Under the pieces are notes generated by a model. It worked only from the letters and a program-made list of their open reading frames with translations. It was not told the origin of the DNA and searched no databases. A DNA stretch of 64,000 nt, taken from contig NZ_BFBR01000001.1 of NCBI RefSeq assembly GCF_003112735.1, positions 434,001 to 498,000 of the forward strand, written 5' to 3'. Made by a program: the position numbers and the translations under genes. Every line of letters starts with the position of its first letter. Position 1 is the stretch's first letter. Below are positions 46,464 to 55,327 of the stretch, in pieces. This stretch comes from Candidatus Phycosocius bacilliformis. GTDB lineage: Bacteria; Pseudomonadota; Alphaproteobacteria; Caulobacterales; Aquidulcibacteraceae.

Positions 46464-46464
46464 T

Positions 46465-47421
46465 ATGGTCAAGAAACCACATGCTTCATCCGAAACAGCT
46501 ATCGCGCCCGCTGGTACACGTCTGGCACCGGTCCTGCTGGCTGATGACTGGACCGATTATGCGCTTTTGGACTCTGGTGATGGCCATAAGTTGGAGCGCC
46601 TGGGCCCTTATGTTTTCATGCGGCCGGACAGTCAGGCCCTGTGGCCCCGCCGCCTGCACGACAAAGAATGGGTCTATGACGCAGCATTTTCTGGTCAAGA
46701 CAGTGAGGAATTGGGCCGCTGGCGCTTCGTGCGCCGCGTACCAGAGACTTGGCCCGTGTCTTGGGGCGGGATCCGCTTCCATGCCCGTTGCACCCCGTTT
46801 CGCCATTTGGGTCTGTTCCCAGAACAATCGGTGCATTGGCGTTGGTGCCGAGACCTAATTGGCCAACGTGTAACAGGAGGAGGAACGGCACCGAAAATCT
46901 TGAACCTGTTCGGCTACACTGGCGTTGCCAGTCTGGTTTGCGCAGCTGCAGGAGCACAAGTCACCCATGTGGATGCGTCAAAAAAGGCGGTAGGGTTTGC
47001 CCGTGAAAATCAGGCGCTGGCCGGACTGGACGATCGGCCAATCCGGTGGATCGTCGATGATGCGCTGAAATTTGTGGAGCGTGAGATTCGGCGCGGTAAT
47101 CGCTATCATGGCATTATCTTGGATCCCCCCAAACATGGGCGAGGCCCCAACGGCGAAATCTGGAAGTTGGAAGAGGGGCTTGATCGCCTCCTCACCGCCT
47201 GTGCTGAGCTGCTAGAAGATGACGCACTGTTTCTGGTGGCAACAGTCTATGCGGTGCGCCTGAGCTTCTTGGCGCTCGAAAACGGTTTGGCTGCAGCCCT
47301 AGACCAGCGGCCAGGCCAAATCGAAGCGGGGGAAATGGCCTTGGTCGAACAAAATTCAGGCCGACTGCTGCCCACAGCGATTTTCGCTCGTTGGTCTGGA
47401 CCACCAAGTCGTCAAAAATGA
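46465..47421 (+). CDS. Class I SAM-dependent RNA methyltransferase, RlmI-like
   Basis: A 318-residue Rossmann-fold methyltransferase. NLFGYTGVASLVCAAAGAQ is the SAM motif, VDASKKAV follows, ILDPPKHGRGP carries the DPPK catalytic motif, and the preceding segment FRHLGLFPEQSVHW matches RlmI/RlmKL-type enzymes. It lacks an N-terminal PUA domain of full RlmI, so target is uncertain; probably 23S rRNA. It is one base past the TrmH-family stop (TGAtATG), strongly suggesting co-translation of two RNA-modifying enzymes. Confidence 0.9.
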   Translation: MVKKPHASSETAIAPAGTRLAPVLLADDWTDYALLDSGDGHKLERLGPYVFMRPDSQALWPRRLHDKEWVYDAAFSGQDSEELGRWRFVRRVPETWPVSWGGIRFHARCTPFRHLGLFPEQSVHWRWCRDLIGQRVTGGGTAPKILNLFGYTGVASLVCAAAGAQVTHVDASKKAVGFARENQALAGLDDRPIRWIVDDALKFVEREIRRGNRYHGIILDPPKHGRGPNGEIWKLEEGLDRLLTACAELLEDDALFLVATVYAVRLSFLALENGLAAALDQRPGQIEAGEMALVEQNSGRLLPTAIFARWSGPPSRQK

Positions 47422-47428
47422 ATGCAAC

Positions 47429-47460
47429 ATTCTGAAAAATCCAATTGGGCGTTTCAGAAT
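47429..47460. promoter_or_regulatory. Inverted repeat upstream of the polysaccharide deacetylase gene
   Basis: ATTCTGAAA (47429-47437) and TTTCAGAAT (47452-47460) are perfect 9-bp arms with a 14-base centre, ending just before GTTAACC. The position before a gene start suggests an operator or a weak terminator for the preceding gene. No T-run follows. Confidence 0.4.
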
Positions 47461-47511
47461 CGTTAACCGAAGCAAGTCAGGGAATCAGGTCCAACTGGAC
47501 CGATTGTGACC

Positions 47512-48819
47512 ATGGCCGCGACACAAACCTTAACTGCCAAACCTCTTGCTGTCGGTCTCAAGCATGCTGGCTTGAGTCTGGCGACATTATGTCTTTCCCT
47601 CGGCCTGGGCGCGGGCGCGATTCAGGCATTTGGCAACGCCCAAGATGCCGGTCCCAGCGCCGTGCTGGAGGTGCCACGTGCTGCAGCTGCCACAGCCAAG
47701 CCGCCTGAAACAGTCGCGACACAAACTGGTGATGAGGGTCTGCCTGAGAATTTGATGGCTTGGCGGATGCCAGGAGGGGGCATGACGCCCTGGTTGCCAG
47801 GAACCCCACCTCCAACAACACCGGGTGAGACCAACCAAGCTTTGAGCGAAGCCGAGGCTGCACGTTTGGCTGAAGAGGCGCGTGCACGGGGAGAACCTGT
47901 GGTGACCGGCGCTGCCGCAGCTGCCGCAGCCCCACAAATCCCACCAGTAAGCGGCTCGGCCAGGATCATGGCAGCCCAATTCGGACCAGGATCAGCCGAA
48001 AATGGGGTGCAAGTTTATCGCGGACAGCGGGCTGCAGCCCTCACGCCCGCCCCAGCAGCGGGGGTACATCAACAAGGGCCGAATGGTTTGTTGCCGATTA
48101 TCGGCAGTGGCAATCGCACGGTGTTTGATGTCTATCGCAAACCGTTTTCAGATCCGGGCAAGCCAAAAGTCGCTTTGGTTGTCGGCGGGCTTGGTCTCAA
48201 TGCTCGGGTGACGCAGCGCGCCATTGACGAACTGCCGGCCGAAGTCACGCTATCCTTTGTTCCTTATGCCGACAATCTACAGGGCTGGATCAATAAGGCA
48301 CGCGCCAATGGCCATGAGGTGCTGATCGAAATTCCGATGGAACCTTACGATTATCCTGATAACGACCCCGGCCCGCATACGTTGTTGACCACAGCCTCGG
48401 CCGAGGAAAATCAAAGGCGTCTTGAATATTTGCTGTCGCGCGCGACTGGCTATTTTGGCGTCACCAATTATCTCGGGGCGAAGTTTGCATCTGCGGGCGA
48501 TGCAAGCGGGTCAGTCATGCGACAATTGCGCGGACGGGGTCTGGCATTCATCGCTGACGGTTCTGCCAACCAGCTCGACGCTGTGGCCAATTCCGCCGGC
48601 CTCCGCAATGCCCAAGCAGACCGCTTAATCGATCAAAGACCATCCAGTGACGACATTGCAGCCCAATTGGGGGCCTTGGAAGCCATGGCCAATCAACGTG
48701 GGTCGGCCTTGGGATTTGGCGTGGCTTACAGTGTAACGATTGACCAGATTGCGCGTTGGGCCAAGGATGCCACCAGGCGTGGGCTTGTCCTCGCCCCGGC
48801 ATCTGCGGTTACGTCATGA
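47512..48819 (+). CDS. Divergent polysaccharide deacetylase family protein
   Basis: A 435-residue protein with an N-terminal membrane/signal segment (LSLATLCLSLGLGAGAIQAF), a long Ala/Pro-rich linker (45-190) and a C-terminal YibQ-type domain (Polysacc_deac_2, about 215-430) with VALVVGGLGLNARVTQ and EIPMEPYDYPDNDPGPHTL. In alphaproteobacteria this gene often sits between a ctp protease and rppH; here only rppH follows, overlapping by four bases. Function is unsettled; it may act on peptidoglycan or surface glycan. GTG 47506 is the alternative start. Confidence 0.88.
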   Translation: MAATQTLTAKPLAVGLKHAGLSLATLCLSLGLGAGAIQAFGNAQDAGPSAVLEVPRAAAATAKPPETVATQTGDEGLPENLMAWRMPGGGMTPWLPGTPPPTTPGETNQALSEAEAARLAEEARARGEPVVTGAAAAAAAPQIPPVSGSARIMAAQFGPGSAENGVQVYRGQRAAALTPAPAAGVHQQGPNGLLPIIGSGNRTVFDVYRKPFSDPGKPKVALVVGGLGLNARVTQRAIDELPAEVTLSFVPYADNLQGWINKARANGHEVLIEIPMEPYDYPDNDPGPHTLLTTASAEENQRRLEYLLSRATGYFGVTNYLGAKFASAGDASGSVMRQLRGRGLAFIADGSANQLDAVANSAGLRNAQADRLIDQRPSSDDIAAQLGALEAMANQRGSALGFGVAYSVTIDQIARWAKDATRRGLVLAPASAVTS

Positions 48820-49313
48820 GTACTGAATCCATTCCGGCACCCCCTGAAGGCTATCGGCCCAATGTTGGCATTCTGCTGTTCGATATGCGGGGGCTGGTCT
48901 GGATCGGAAAGCGCAAGGGCTTCAACGGCCAGCATGCGTGGCAAGCACCTCAGGGCGGAATTGACCGACATGAAGATATCGAAGCAGCCGCACTGCGGGA
49001 ATTGAGCGAAGAGACCGGCATTGGTCCAGCTCTCGTCTCCATCATTGGCCATACACAAGCCTGGTTGACCTATGACTTCCCACCCGAAATGCAACGCGGC
49101 AAATACCGCCGCAACAAGGGTCAGGCCCAAATCTGGTACGCCCTGCGCTTCCTTGGTTCTGACCGGGACGTCAAGCTCAATGCTCATAAGCAGGTTGAAT
49201 TTGATGCGTGGCGCTGGGAGCGGCTAGAAACTCTGCCCGATCTGGTGGTGCCATTCAAACGCGATGTCTATCGGCAGATTGTGCAGGATTTCGGTCATCT
49301 GGCCGCGGGCTAA
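48816..49313 (+). CDS. rppH: RNA 5' pyrophosphohydrolase
   Basis: A 165-residue Nudix hydrolase that removes pyrophosphate from triphosphorylated mRNA 5' ends and starts decay. The Nudix box is complete: GGIDRHED then REL and SEETGI. RPNVGILLF, QAPQGGID and YPFRxx-like YDFPPEM are RppH-typical. The ATG overlaps the polysaccharide deacetylase stop (ATGA); a longer upstream frame is rejected. Coupling of a glycan-enzyme gene with mRNA decay is common in this class. Confidence 0.95.
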   Translation: MSTESIPAPPEGYRPNVGILLFDMRGLVWIGKRKGFNGQHAWQAPQGGIDRHEDIEAAALRELSEETGIGPALVSIIGHTQAWLTYDFPPEMQRGKYRRNKGQAQIWYALRFLGSDRDVKLNAHKQVEFDAWRWERLETLPDLVVPFKRDVYRQIVQDFGHLAAG

Positions 49314-49383
49314 GACCTTTTCCTAGCCTCGGGCTTGATCTAGTCTTCTGCAAATTATGCGAACGGCGTAAAGGAGATGCCCG

Positions 49384-50163
49384 TTGGAAAAGCCGGTCTT
49401 GATGATCCATGGCGTCGGCTGTGGTGGGGATGCTTGGTCTGTCGTGGCACCCTTGATGCAAGCACGTGGCTGGACGCCCTATACACCTACGCTTTTTCCT
49501 CAATTTCGGGTCAAGGAAAATCCAACCGGTCAACTGGCGACCTTGGGCCTACATGATTATGTCGAAGCCGCCAAAGCCGAGGCCTTGGCAATTGAACGCG
49601 CAACGGGGGAAGAGCCAGTACTAATGGGCCATTCGATGGGCGGTTTGATCGTCCAGAAACTGGCTGAACAGGGTGTCGGCAAGGCTGCAGTGCTGGTAAC
49701 CCCAGCTCAGCCGGTTGATTGTCAGGTGCAAGACCTGCGCGTTTTGTTCACCTTTGCAAATATCGTCCTGAAGGGCGATCCGCGTCAAACCTACAAGGTC
49801 TGGAAGACGGGTTTCCGCTGGGGGGTGCTTAATCAGGTACCTGCCGCTCGCCATCACGACATCTATGCCAGTGCCTTGTACGATTCAGGTCTGGTCTATC
49901 AACATCTGGGTAAGCCAATGACTGACCCGCACCGCATCGCCGTGATTGATGAGCAAGCCATTGCGTGTCCGATACTCACCATCGGCGCAGTCCAAGACCG
50001 GGCCACCGTCATACAAGCCGTGCGCAAAGTGGCGCAAAAATATGCCCGAATTGGTGGCGACTACCGCGAGTATGACGGAGCGGCCCATTGGATTATCGAT
50101 GAACCCAGAACCGTCGATATGGTGGGCGACGTTTGTGACTGGCTGCACCGCAAGGGCTTGTGA
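49384..50163 (+). CDS. Alpha/beta hydrolase
   Basis: A 259-residue alpha/beta hydrolase with LMIHGVGCGGDAW, nucleophile elbow GHSMGGLI, acid near TIGAVQDRATV and catalytic His in YDGAAHWIID. No signal peptide. It starts with TTG at 49384 behind a strong AAGGAGAT. The substrate is unknown; the family includes esterases and C-C hydrolases. It stands between rppH and DUF484 without overlap. Confidence 0.9.
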   Translation: MEKPVLMIHGVGCGGDAWSVVAPLMQARGWTPYTPTLFPQFRVKENPTGQLATLGLHDYVEAAKAEALAIERATGEEPVLMGHSMGGLIVQKLAEQGVGKAAVLVTPAQPVDCQVQDLRVLFTFANIVLKGDPRQTYKVWKTGFRWGVLNQVPAARHHDIYASALYDSGLVYQHLGKPMTDPHRIAVIDEQAIACPILTIGAVQDRATVIQAVRKVAQKYARIGGDYREYDGAAHWIIDEPRTVDMVGDVCDWLHRKGL

Positions 50164-50355
50164 GGCGACGCTCATGGGGGGTTCCACCAGATAGGCGGCC
50201 CGTTCGGCATGCAGCTCGATAGGCAGTGATGGGCAAATCACGTGCTGCATCATGTGCAGAAATTCATCAAATGAAGCGATTTCCGTAACCGCCTATTCAC
50301 CTTGTTCACGTCATGATGCTGGGACAAACAAATCTGACCCGGATCCTTCCTGCCT

Positions 50356-51048
50356 ATGGCTTACCAAGACGCCGCACTGATTGCTGAACCTGACCTAGAT
50401 CTGGACCTCATTCGTGATTTCCTGATGCAAAATCCGGGCTTTGTCCGTGAAGATTCAGAGCTTCTGAACCGGATTGCGGCCGAACCCAGTACGGGTAATG
50501 TCATCGCGATTGCTGATTTGGCGCGCGAGCGTATGCTGCGGGAAACCCGGGCTGCCCGATCTCGTTTTGCCGCCATCGTAGAGACAGCGCGCGCCAATTA
50601 TGAAGCCCAGATTCGTGTCCAAGAGGCCATTCTCGCAGTCTTGGATTCCCAAGATCCCGAAGATTTAAACGAGCGTCTATCGGGTCATGTCGCCTTTGCT
50701 TTGGCCTCGGATGTGTGCGTGTTGGCTGTTTCAGAATCAAGTGCTGCCAGTCAAGCGCTGGACAAAGTAGGCGCTGCCATCGAGCGACTGGTGCCGACCC
50801 ATCAGCCCACCGTACTCGGTCCCATCGATCGGCCTCGGGCATGGCTTTATGGTGATCGCAGCGAGTTGGTCCATTCTGAAGCTCTGGCGCGCTTGGAGTT
50901 TGGTCCCAGCAGGAGGCTGGCCATCCTCGCGATCGCAAGCCGCGATCTTGATGCGTTCCGACCCGACCATGGTGGCGAATTGGTGACTTTCTTTGCCCGC
51001 GTCTTGGAGCGTGTGCTGGGCCGGTTCGCAGCTGAAGGTTTGCTGTGA
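50356..51048 (+). CDS. DUF484 family protein
   Basis: A 230-residue DUF484 protein with an acidic helical N-terminus (DLIRDFLMQNPGFVRED) and a GAF-like C-terminal region (about 95-225). In proteobacteria the gene is repeatedly found directly before xerC, as here, with a four-base GTGA overlap. It may be regulatory for recombination or chromosome-dimer resolution, but no biochemical role is established. The ATG follows a modest ribosome site. Confidence 0.9.
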   Translation: MAYQDAALIAEPDLDLDLIRDFLMQNPGFVREDSELLNRIAAEPSTGNVIAIADLARERMLRETRAARSRFAAIVETARANYEAQIRVQEAILAVLDSQDPEDLNERLSGHVAFALASDVCVLAVSESSAASQALDKVGAAIERLVPTHQPTVLGPIDRPRAWLYGDRSELVHSEALARLEFGPSRRLAILAIASRDLDAFRPDHGGELVTFFARVLERVLGRFAAEGLL

Positions 51049-51998
51049 CCCAGCCAGCCAGCATGGCTGAACCGTCCACGGAATGCGCAGACGGGCTGAC
51101 CCAAGCCCGGTGCGCGTGGCACGCATGGCTCGCCCACGAACGTCGGTTGGCAGACCATACGCTGGAAGCCTATGGCCGCGATGTCGATGCCTTTCTAGGT
51201 TTTCTGGTACAACATCGCGGCGAGGACCTAACTTTGGCGGATCTGGCGGACCTGTCTGCCAGCGATTTGCGGGCATATCTGGCCCGCCGTCGACAAGCCA
51301 ATACGCCATTTGGGGATCGGTCAGTGGCGCGGGCCTTGGCCGGGATACGTTCATTCTTCAGCTATCTTGAACGCAGGCGTGGCTTGAACAATTCAGGCCT
51401 TAGCATGGTGCGAGGACCGCGTCTCAAGCCAACGCCACCCAGACCCGTAAGTGCGGCAGCGGCCTTTGATCTGATTGATTTGGCCGAAACGGCAAGCCAG
51501 GCTTGGATCGGCGCGCGCGATACCGCTGTTTTGACTTTACTCTATGGCTGTGGCTTGCGGATCTCTGAGGCCCTGTCCTTGACCGGAAAAGACCATCCTC
51601 TGCCGCGAACACTGCGCATCACTGGCAAGGGGCAAAAGACCCGATTGGTCCCAACCTTGCCGGCGGCCCGCGACGCAATTGCCGACTATGTCCGGCTATG
51701 CCCCTATCCCATCACACATGACGGACCCTTGTTTCGTGGCGCACGGGGTGGCCCGCTGAAAGCACGCCTGGTCCAAGCAGCCATGGCCAATCTCCGCGGA
51801 CAATTGGGTCTTCCCGAAACGGCAACACCGCATGCCTTGCGTCACGCCTTTGCCACCCATCTTCTTCAAGCGGGCGGGGACTTGCGCGCGATCCAAGAGC
51901 TTTTGGGGCATGCCTCACTGTCCACGACCCAGCGCTATATGGAAATTGACCCCGCCCAAATGATGGCAGTGTTTTCCCGCGCCCATCCACGCGCCTGA
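51045..51998 (+). CDS. xerC: Tyrosine recombinase XerC
   Basis: A 317-residue tyrosine recombinase that acts with XerD at dif to resolve chromosome dimers. The N-terminal SAM-like core-binding domain (about 20-110) is followed by the catalytic domain with Arg in GLRISEAL, Lys in TGKGQKTR, HALRHAFATHLL, LGHASLSTTQRY and the nucleophile Tyr in QRYME. All six catalytic positions are present. It starts with GTG inside the DUF484 stop; ATG 51063 is an alternative. No dif-like sequence was seen nearby. Confidence 0.95.
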   Translation: MTQPASMAEPSTECADGLTQARCAWHAWLAHERRLADHTLEAYGRDVDAFLGFLVQHRGEDLTLADLADLSASDLRAYLARRRQANTPFGDRSVARALAGIRSFFSYLERRRGLNNSGLSMVRGPRLKPTPPRPVSAAAAFDLIDLAETASQAWIGARDTAVLTLLYGCGLRISEALSLTGKDHPLPRTLRITGKGQKTRLVPTLPAARDAIADYVRLCPYPITHDGPLFRGARGGPLKARLVQAAMANLRGQLGLPETATPHALRHAFATHLLQAGGDLRAIQELLGHASLSTTQRYMEIDPAQMMAVFSRAHPRA

Positions 51999-52222
51999 AC
52001 GTGCCCACCAGCCCAAGTGATGAAAATCCGAGCACAGAGTCTGCCCTGATTCCGGGCAAGGGCGAAATACAGTGCTCAAAAAATGGGCTAAAGCGCATGA
52101 TCTTGCGGCACAGGCAGGCCGACACTTGCCCGTTTATGACCAATTTCTAACCCTGCAGGTCGGATGGAGACTGGGCACTTCACAGGCTCAAGCTCGCTAA
52201 CCTTGTGGGGAGCACGACGAAC

Positions 52223-53803
52223 GTGACACGTATCGCAACACTTTCACGATCGGAGCTTGGCTTCGATGTGCTGGTTAGGACGGCCCTTGCTGTTCTAGCC
52301 GCGTTGATTTTCATGCTGGCGAGTGGCTTGTTCTCGCCCGCGCATGCTCAAGAAGCTGCCAATGCGGTCGCTGCTGCTGCAGCCCCGGCCGCAGAAGCAG
52401 CACCTGCTGCAGCCAAACTGACAGCAACACTGCCGGAAAAGGTGGTGGACAAGGCAGATATCGCTTGGATGATGGTGTCGACACTTTTGGTGTTGCTCAT
52501 GATTATTCCTGGTCTGGCGCTTTTCTATGGCGGTCTGGTACGGGCCAAGAATATGCTGTCTATGCTGATGCAGGTCTCCACCGTGATGGTGATCGGGATG
52601 ATCGCTTGGATGCTGTGGGGCTATAGCTTGGCATTCAGCTCGGGCGGTGCCTATGACAGCTTCATTGGCGGTTTTGACCGGTTGTTCCTGAAAGGGGCAG
52701 GTTTGGACGGTGACGGCAATCCGGTGCTCGTTGCGACCTTCTCAACGGGTGTGTATCTGCCTGAATTGGTTTTCGTCGTGTTCCAAATGACCTTCGCAGC
52801 CATCACAGCTGCGCTGGTTTTGGGTGGTGTGGCTGAGCGGATGAAATTTGCCGCTGTGGTCGTCTTTGCCGTGTTGTGGCCGCTTCTGTCCTATTATCCG
52901 ATCGCGCACATGGTTTGGTGGTGGCCCGGGCCTGACAGCTTGGCTGCAGCGTCAGCACAAGGTGACAGCTATACCAACGGTCTCATCTGGGGCTTTAGTG
53001 CACTCGATTTTGCAGGCGGTACCGTCGTGCATATCAATGCCGGGATTGCGGCTTTGGTGGGTTGTATCATCCTGGGTGCCCGCGCTGGCTATCGTAACGA
53101 GCCTATGCCACCCCACTCGCTGGTCATGACCTATATTGGCGCAGGCCTTCTTTGGGTCGGCTGGTTCGGCTTCAATGCTGGGTCTAACCTCGAGTCGAAC
53201 TACTTTGCCGTACTGGCGATGGCCAACACCTTCATTGCGACAGCTGCGGCTGGATTTAGCTGGGTGGTCTATGAGTGGGTGACGCGCAAGCGGCCATCTA
53301 TGCTGGGCTTGGCTTCAGGTATTGTGGCCGGTCTGGTTGCGGTTACCCCAGCTGCAGGCTTTGCTGGGCCAATGGGCGCGCTGATCCTAGGCTTGGTGGT
53401 CTCACCTGCCTGTATCTTCTTCTGTTCGGTGGTGAAGTCGGCTTTGAAATATGACGACAGCCTTGACGCCTTTGGCATCCACGGCATCGGGGGCATCATC
53501 GGGGCCATTGGTACCGGGATCGTTGTCTCACCAGCTTTGGGTGGAGCCGGGATCGTCGACTATACCAAGTGCTTTGATGAGGCCGGCAAAATCCTCGCCG
53601 TCTGCCCTGCGCTGCCCTACGAAATGGGAACCCAAGTCATGAACCAGGTGAAAGGTGTGCTGGTGACAATTGCTTGGTCAGGTGTGGCTTCAGCCATCGT
53701 CTTCTTCATCATCAAATACACGATTGGCCTTAAAGCATCTGTTGACGACCAAGAAGAAGGTCTCGACATTGCTGAGCATGGCGAGCGTGCCTACCACCTC
53801 TAA
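52223..53803 (+). CDS. amtB: Ammonium transporter (Amt/Mep/Rh family)
   Basis: A 526-residue ammonium channel. A signal-like N-terminus (VRTALAVLAALIFMLASG, then an Ala-rich spacer to about 60) precedes eleven membrane helices. LFYGGLVRAKNML, FAGGTVVHINAGIAALVG with a pore His, and IHGIGGIIGAIGTG with the twin His are hallmarks. It takes up ammonium across the inner membrane. In most proteobacteria glnK lies just upstream; here it does not. GTG 52223 follows GGGGAGC at ten bases; GTG 52205 is the alternative. A terminator follows. Confidence 0.95.
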   Translation: MTRIATLSRSELGFDVLVRTALAVLAALIFMLASGLFSPAHAQEAANAVAAAAAPAAEAAPAAAKLTATLPEKVVDKADIAWMMVSTLLVLLMIIPGLALFYGGLVRAKNMLSMLMQVSTVMVIGMIAWMLWGYSLAFSSGGAYDSFIGGFDRLFLKGAGLDGDGNPVLVATFSTGVYLPELVFVVFQMTFAAITAALVLGGVAERMKFAAVVVFAVLWPLLSYYPIAHMVWWWPGPDSLAAASAQGDSYTNGLIWGFSALDFAGGTVVHINAGIAALVGCIILGARAGYRNEPMPPHSLVMTYIGAGLLWVGWFGFNAGSNLESNYFAVLAMANTFIATAAAGFSWVVYEWVTRKRPSMLGLASGIVAGLVAVTPAAGFAGPMGALILGLVVSPACIFFCSVVKSALKYDDSLDAFGIHGIGGIIGAIGTGIVVSPALGGAGIVDYTKCFDEAGKILAVCPALPYEMGTQVMNQVKGVLVTIAWSGVASAIVFFIIKYTIGLKASVDDQEEGLDIAEHGERAYHL

Positions 53804-53828
53804 GGCCTGAAGCGCCTTCATCGTGACA

Positions 53829-53857
53829 AAGGCCAGCCCCCCGTGGCTGGCCTTTTT
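53829..53857 (+). terminator. Rho-independent terminator of the ammonium transporter gene
   Basis: AAGGCCAGCC (53829-53838) and GGCTGGCCTT (53845-53854) with a 6-base loop, followed by TTTTTG on the plus strand, 25 bases after the transporter stop. It may also help end the convergent NlpC/P60 transcript. Confidence 0.9.
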
Positions 53858-53864
53858 GTTAGCC

Positions 53865-54707
53865 CTAGAGTCGCCTTATTGTCAGAATCGGGCCGTAGGC
53901 AGACCCAATCCGGTCCACTGCTGCGGCCAACGGTTCGCGTGCAACAGCCATATGATGACCATTGGCATGTAACAGATGCACGGGGTCCGTCATGAGGCCA
54001 ACATGGCCCTTCCAGCAAACAATGTCTCCGCGCTGAAGCCCACTGAGGGAGGCATCGACGTGAATCGGTGCCCCAATCTCGCGCTGCATATAAGAATCGC
54101 GTGGCACGCGCAGGCCAGCTGCCTTATAGGCAGTTTGGACCAGCCCGGAACAATCGAGACCCAGACTTTCCACACCACCCCATTGATAGGGCGCATGCAG
54201 GAATTGTTCGGCCACCGCCACGGCATCTGTGGCGAAGTCTTCAAGGCCGGAGAGATGGGCTTCATACACCCAGCCTGCCCGCTCGGTTGCCACAAAGCCA
54301 TTCTCGCGCTGCCCGGTTGCAACCACGTGTGCGCCGAGGCTCAGAAGAAAGTGAGGGGCAGCCCGTGCACTGGGTGCGGAAAATGCATATGTGCGCAGAA
54401 CGCTGACCTTGTGCGTTGTCGCCAGAACCGGGGCCGACAGCGCTGCCATATCGAACCAACCGACATAGGAATCGCTGCGCATCTGGCCCCAGCCAAAGCC
54501 ATCAACTTCTTCATAAATGTCGATGACATCACCGTGCAGGGCCTGGCTCAATTGTTCCCCGTCTGGGGCTGCTGTCTTGCGCAGGGAGGCAACCCCGGCA
54601 CTGACCTGATAGGTGGTAGCCTGAACAAAGCGATCTGACACGACTTGCCCGCGAAGCGATTCAGCGGCCAAATCAGGCCGATAGGGGTGGAGGTTTGGGT
54701 CGAGCAT
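53865..54707 (-). CDS. NlpC/P60 family peptidoglycan endopeptidase with SH3-like domains
   Basis: A 280-residue protein: two bacterial SH3-like regions (about 25-155) then an NlpC/P60 catalytic domain with Cys in LDCSGLVQTAY, His in WKGHVGLM and His in LHANGHHM. Such enzymes cut peptide bridges of murein, or muropeptides during recycling. No signal peptide is visible, which points to a cytoplasmic recycling role, in keeping with the M17 aminopeptidase gene 620 bases upstream. MarR lies between, seven bases from this start. Confidence 0.92.
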   Translation of the reverse strand: MLDPNLHPYRPDLAAESLRGQVVSDRFVQATTYQVSAGVASLRKTAAPDGEQLSQALHGDVIDIYEEVDGFGWGQMRSDSYVGWFDMAALSAPVLATTHKVSVLRTYAFSAPSARAAPHFLLSLGAHVVATGQRENGFVATERAGWVYEAHLSGLEDFATDAVAVAEQFLHAPYQWGGVESLGLDCSGLVQTAYKAAGLRVPRDSYMQREIGAPIHVDASLSGLQRGDIVCWKGHVGLMTDPVHLLHANGHHMAVAREPLAAAVDRIGSAYGPILTIRRL

Positions 54708-54714
54708 GATTTGC

Positions 54715-55128
54715 TTAGGCTGACTTTAAGGCCAATTCAGCACCAATGGCCGAAGAAGCGGCCTGGTCGGCTTGGGTGATTTGGGCAATACCACGGGCCA
54801 TGGCTGCCGCGAAGGTTGATAAATGGGCAGCGCCCGCCTCAGTCCCCACCACGAAAATGTTACGCCGATCCTTGGGGTCCGGGGCGCGCCCGACAAGGCC
54901 CGCATCTTGCAATGTGTCAATCGCGCGAACAATTGCTGGTTTGCCCACGTTAAGGCGTTGAGCCAATCCACGCACAGTATGAGGCCCGGGCTCAAGATAG
55001 ACGATCAGCATCAGCGCGGTCTGCCGGGCCGTCAAGTCTGGACCATTCGCCTGTACAGAGCGCGAGGTGACATCCAACCATAGGCTGAGGGCTTGTCTGT
55101 CCAGCCCTGCAAAATGATCTGCGCCCAT
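54715..55128 (-). CDS. MarR-family winged-helix regulator
   Basis: A 137-residue MarR regulator. The winged helix lies at about 35-105: LTARQTALMLIVYL, TVRGLAQRLNVGKPAIVRAID and the wing APDPKDRRNIFVVGT. ATG 55128 follows AAGGTGG. It sits between leucyl aminopeptidase (200 bases upstream on the same strand) and the NlpC/P60 gene (seven bases downstream), so it probably controls at least the peptidase gene and itself. The effector is unknown. Confidence 0.92.
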   Translation of the reverse strand: MGADHFAGLDRQALSLWLDVTSRSVQANGPDLTARQTALMLIVYLEPGPHTVRGLAQRLNVGKPAIVRAIDTLQDAGLVGRAPDPKDRRNIFVVGTEAGAAHLSTFAAAMARGIAQITQADQAASSAIGAELALKSA

Positions 55129-55327
55129 GTTCACCACCTTGGCTTATCAGACCAGACTAAGCTGTGATCACATCACGTCCACAGGCGTCTGGCGACCGAC
55201 CTATCCCTCATGGTCTGGTTCACTTTGAGCCAGACACGTCCTAGGTGAATCGATTTGCTGAACCAGAAAAGAGTCCGCGAACCAAAAGCTTATGCATAAC
55301 TGCCTCGGACGCGTCGAGAGAGTCTAA

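Noticed and set aside
49885-50253. A leftward open frame antisense to the hydrolase gene whose first 30 codons lie in the intergenic space
   Set aside because: The N-terminal stretch looks vaguely protein-like, but most of the frame is antisense to a well-supported gene and no family or ribosome site supports it.
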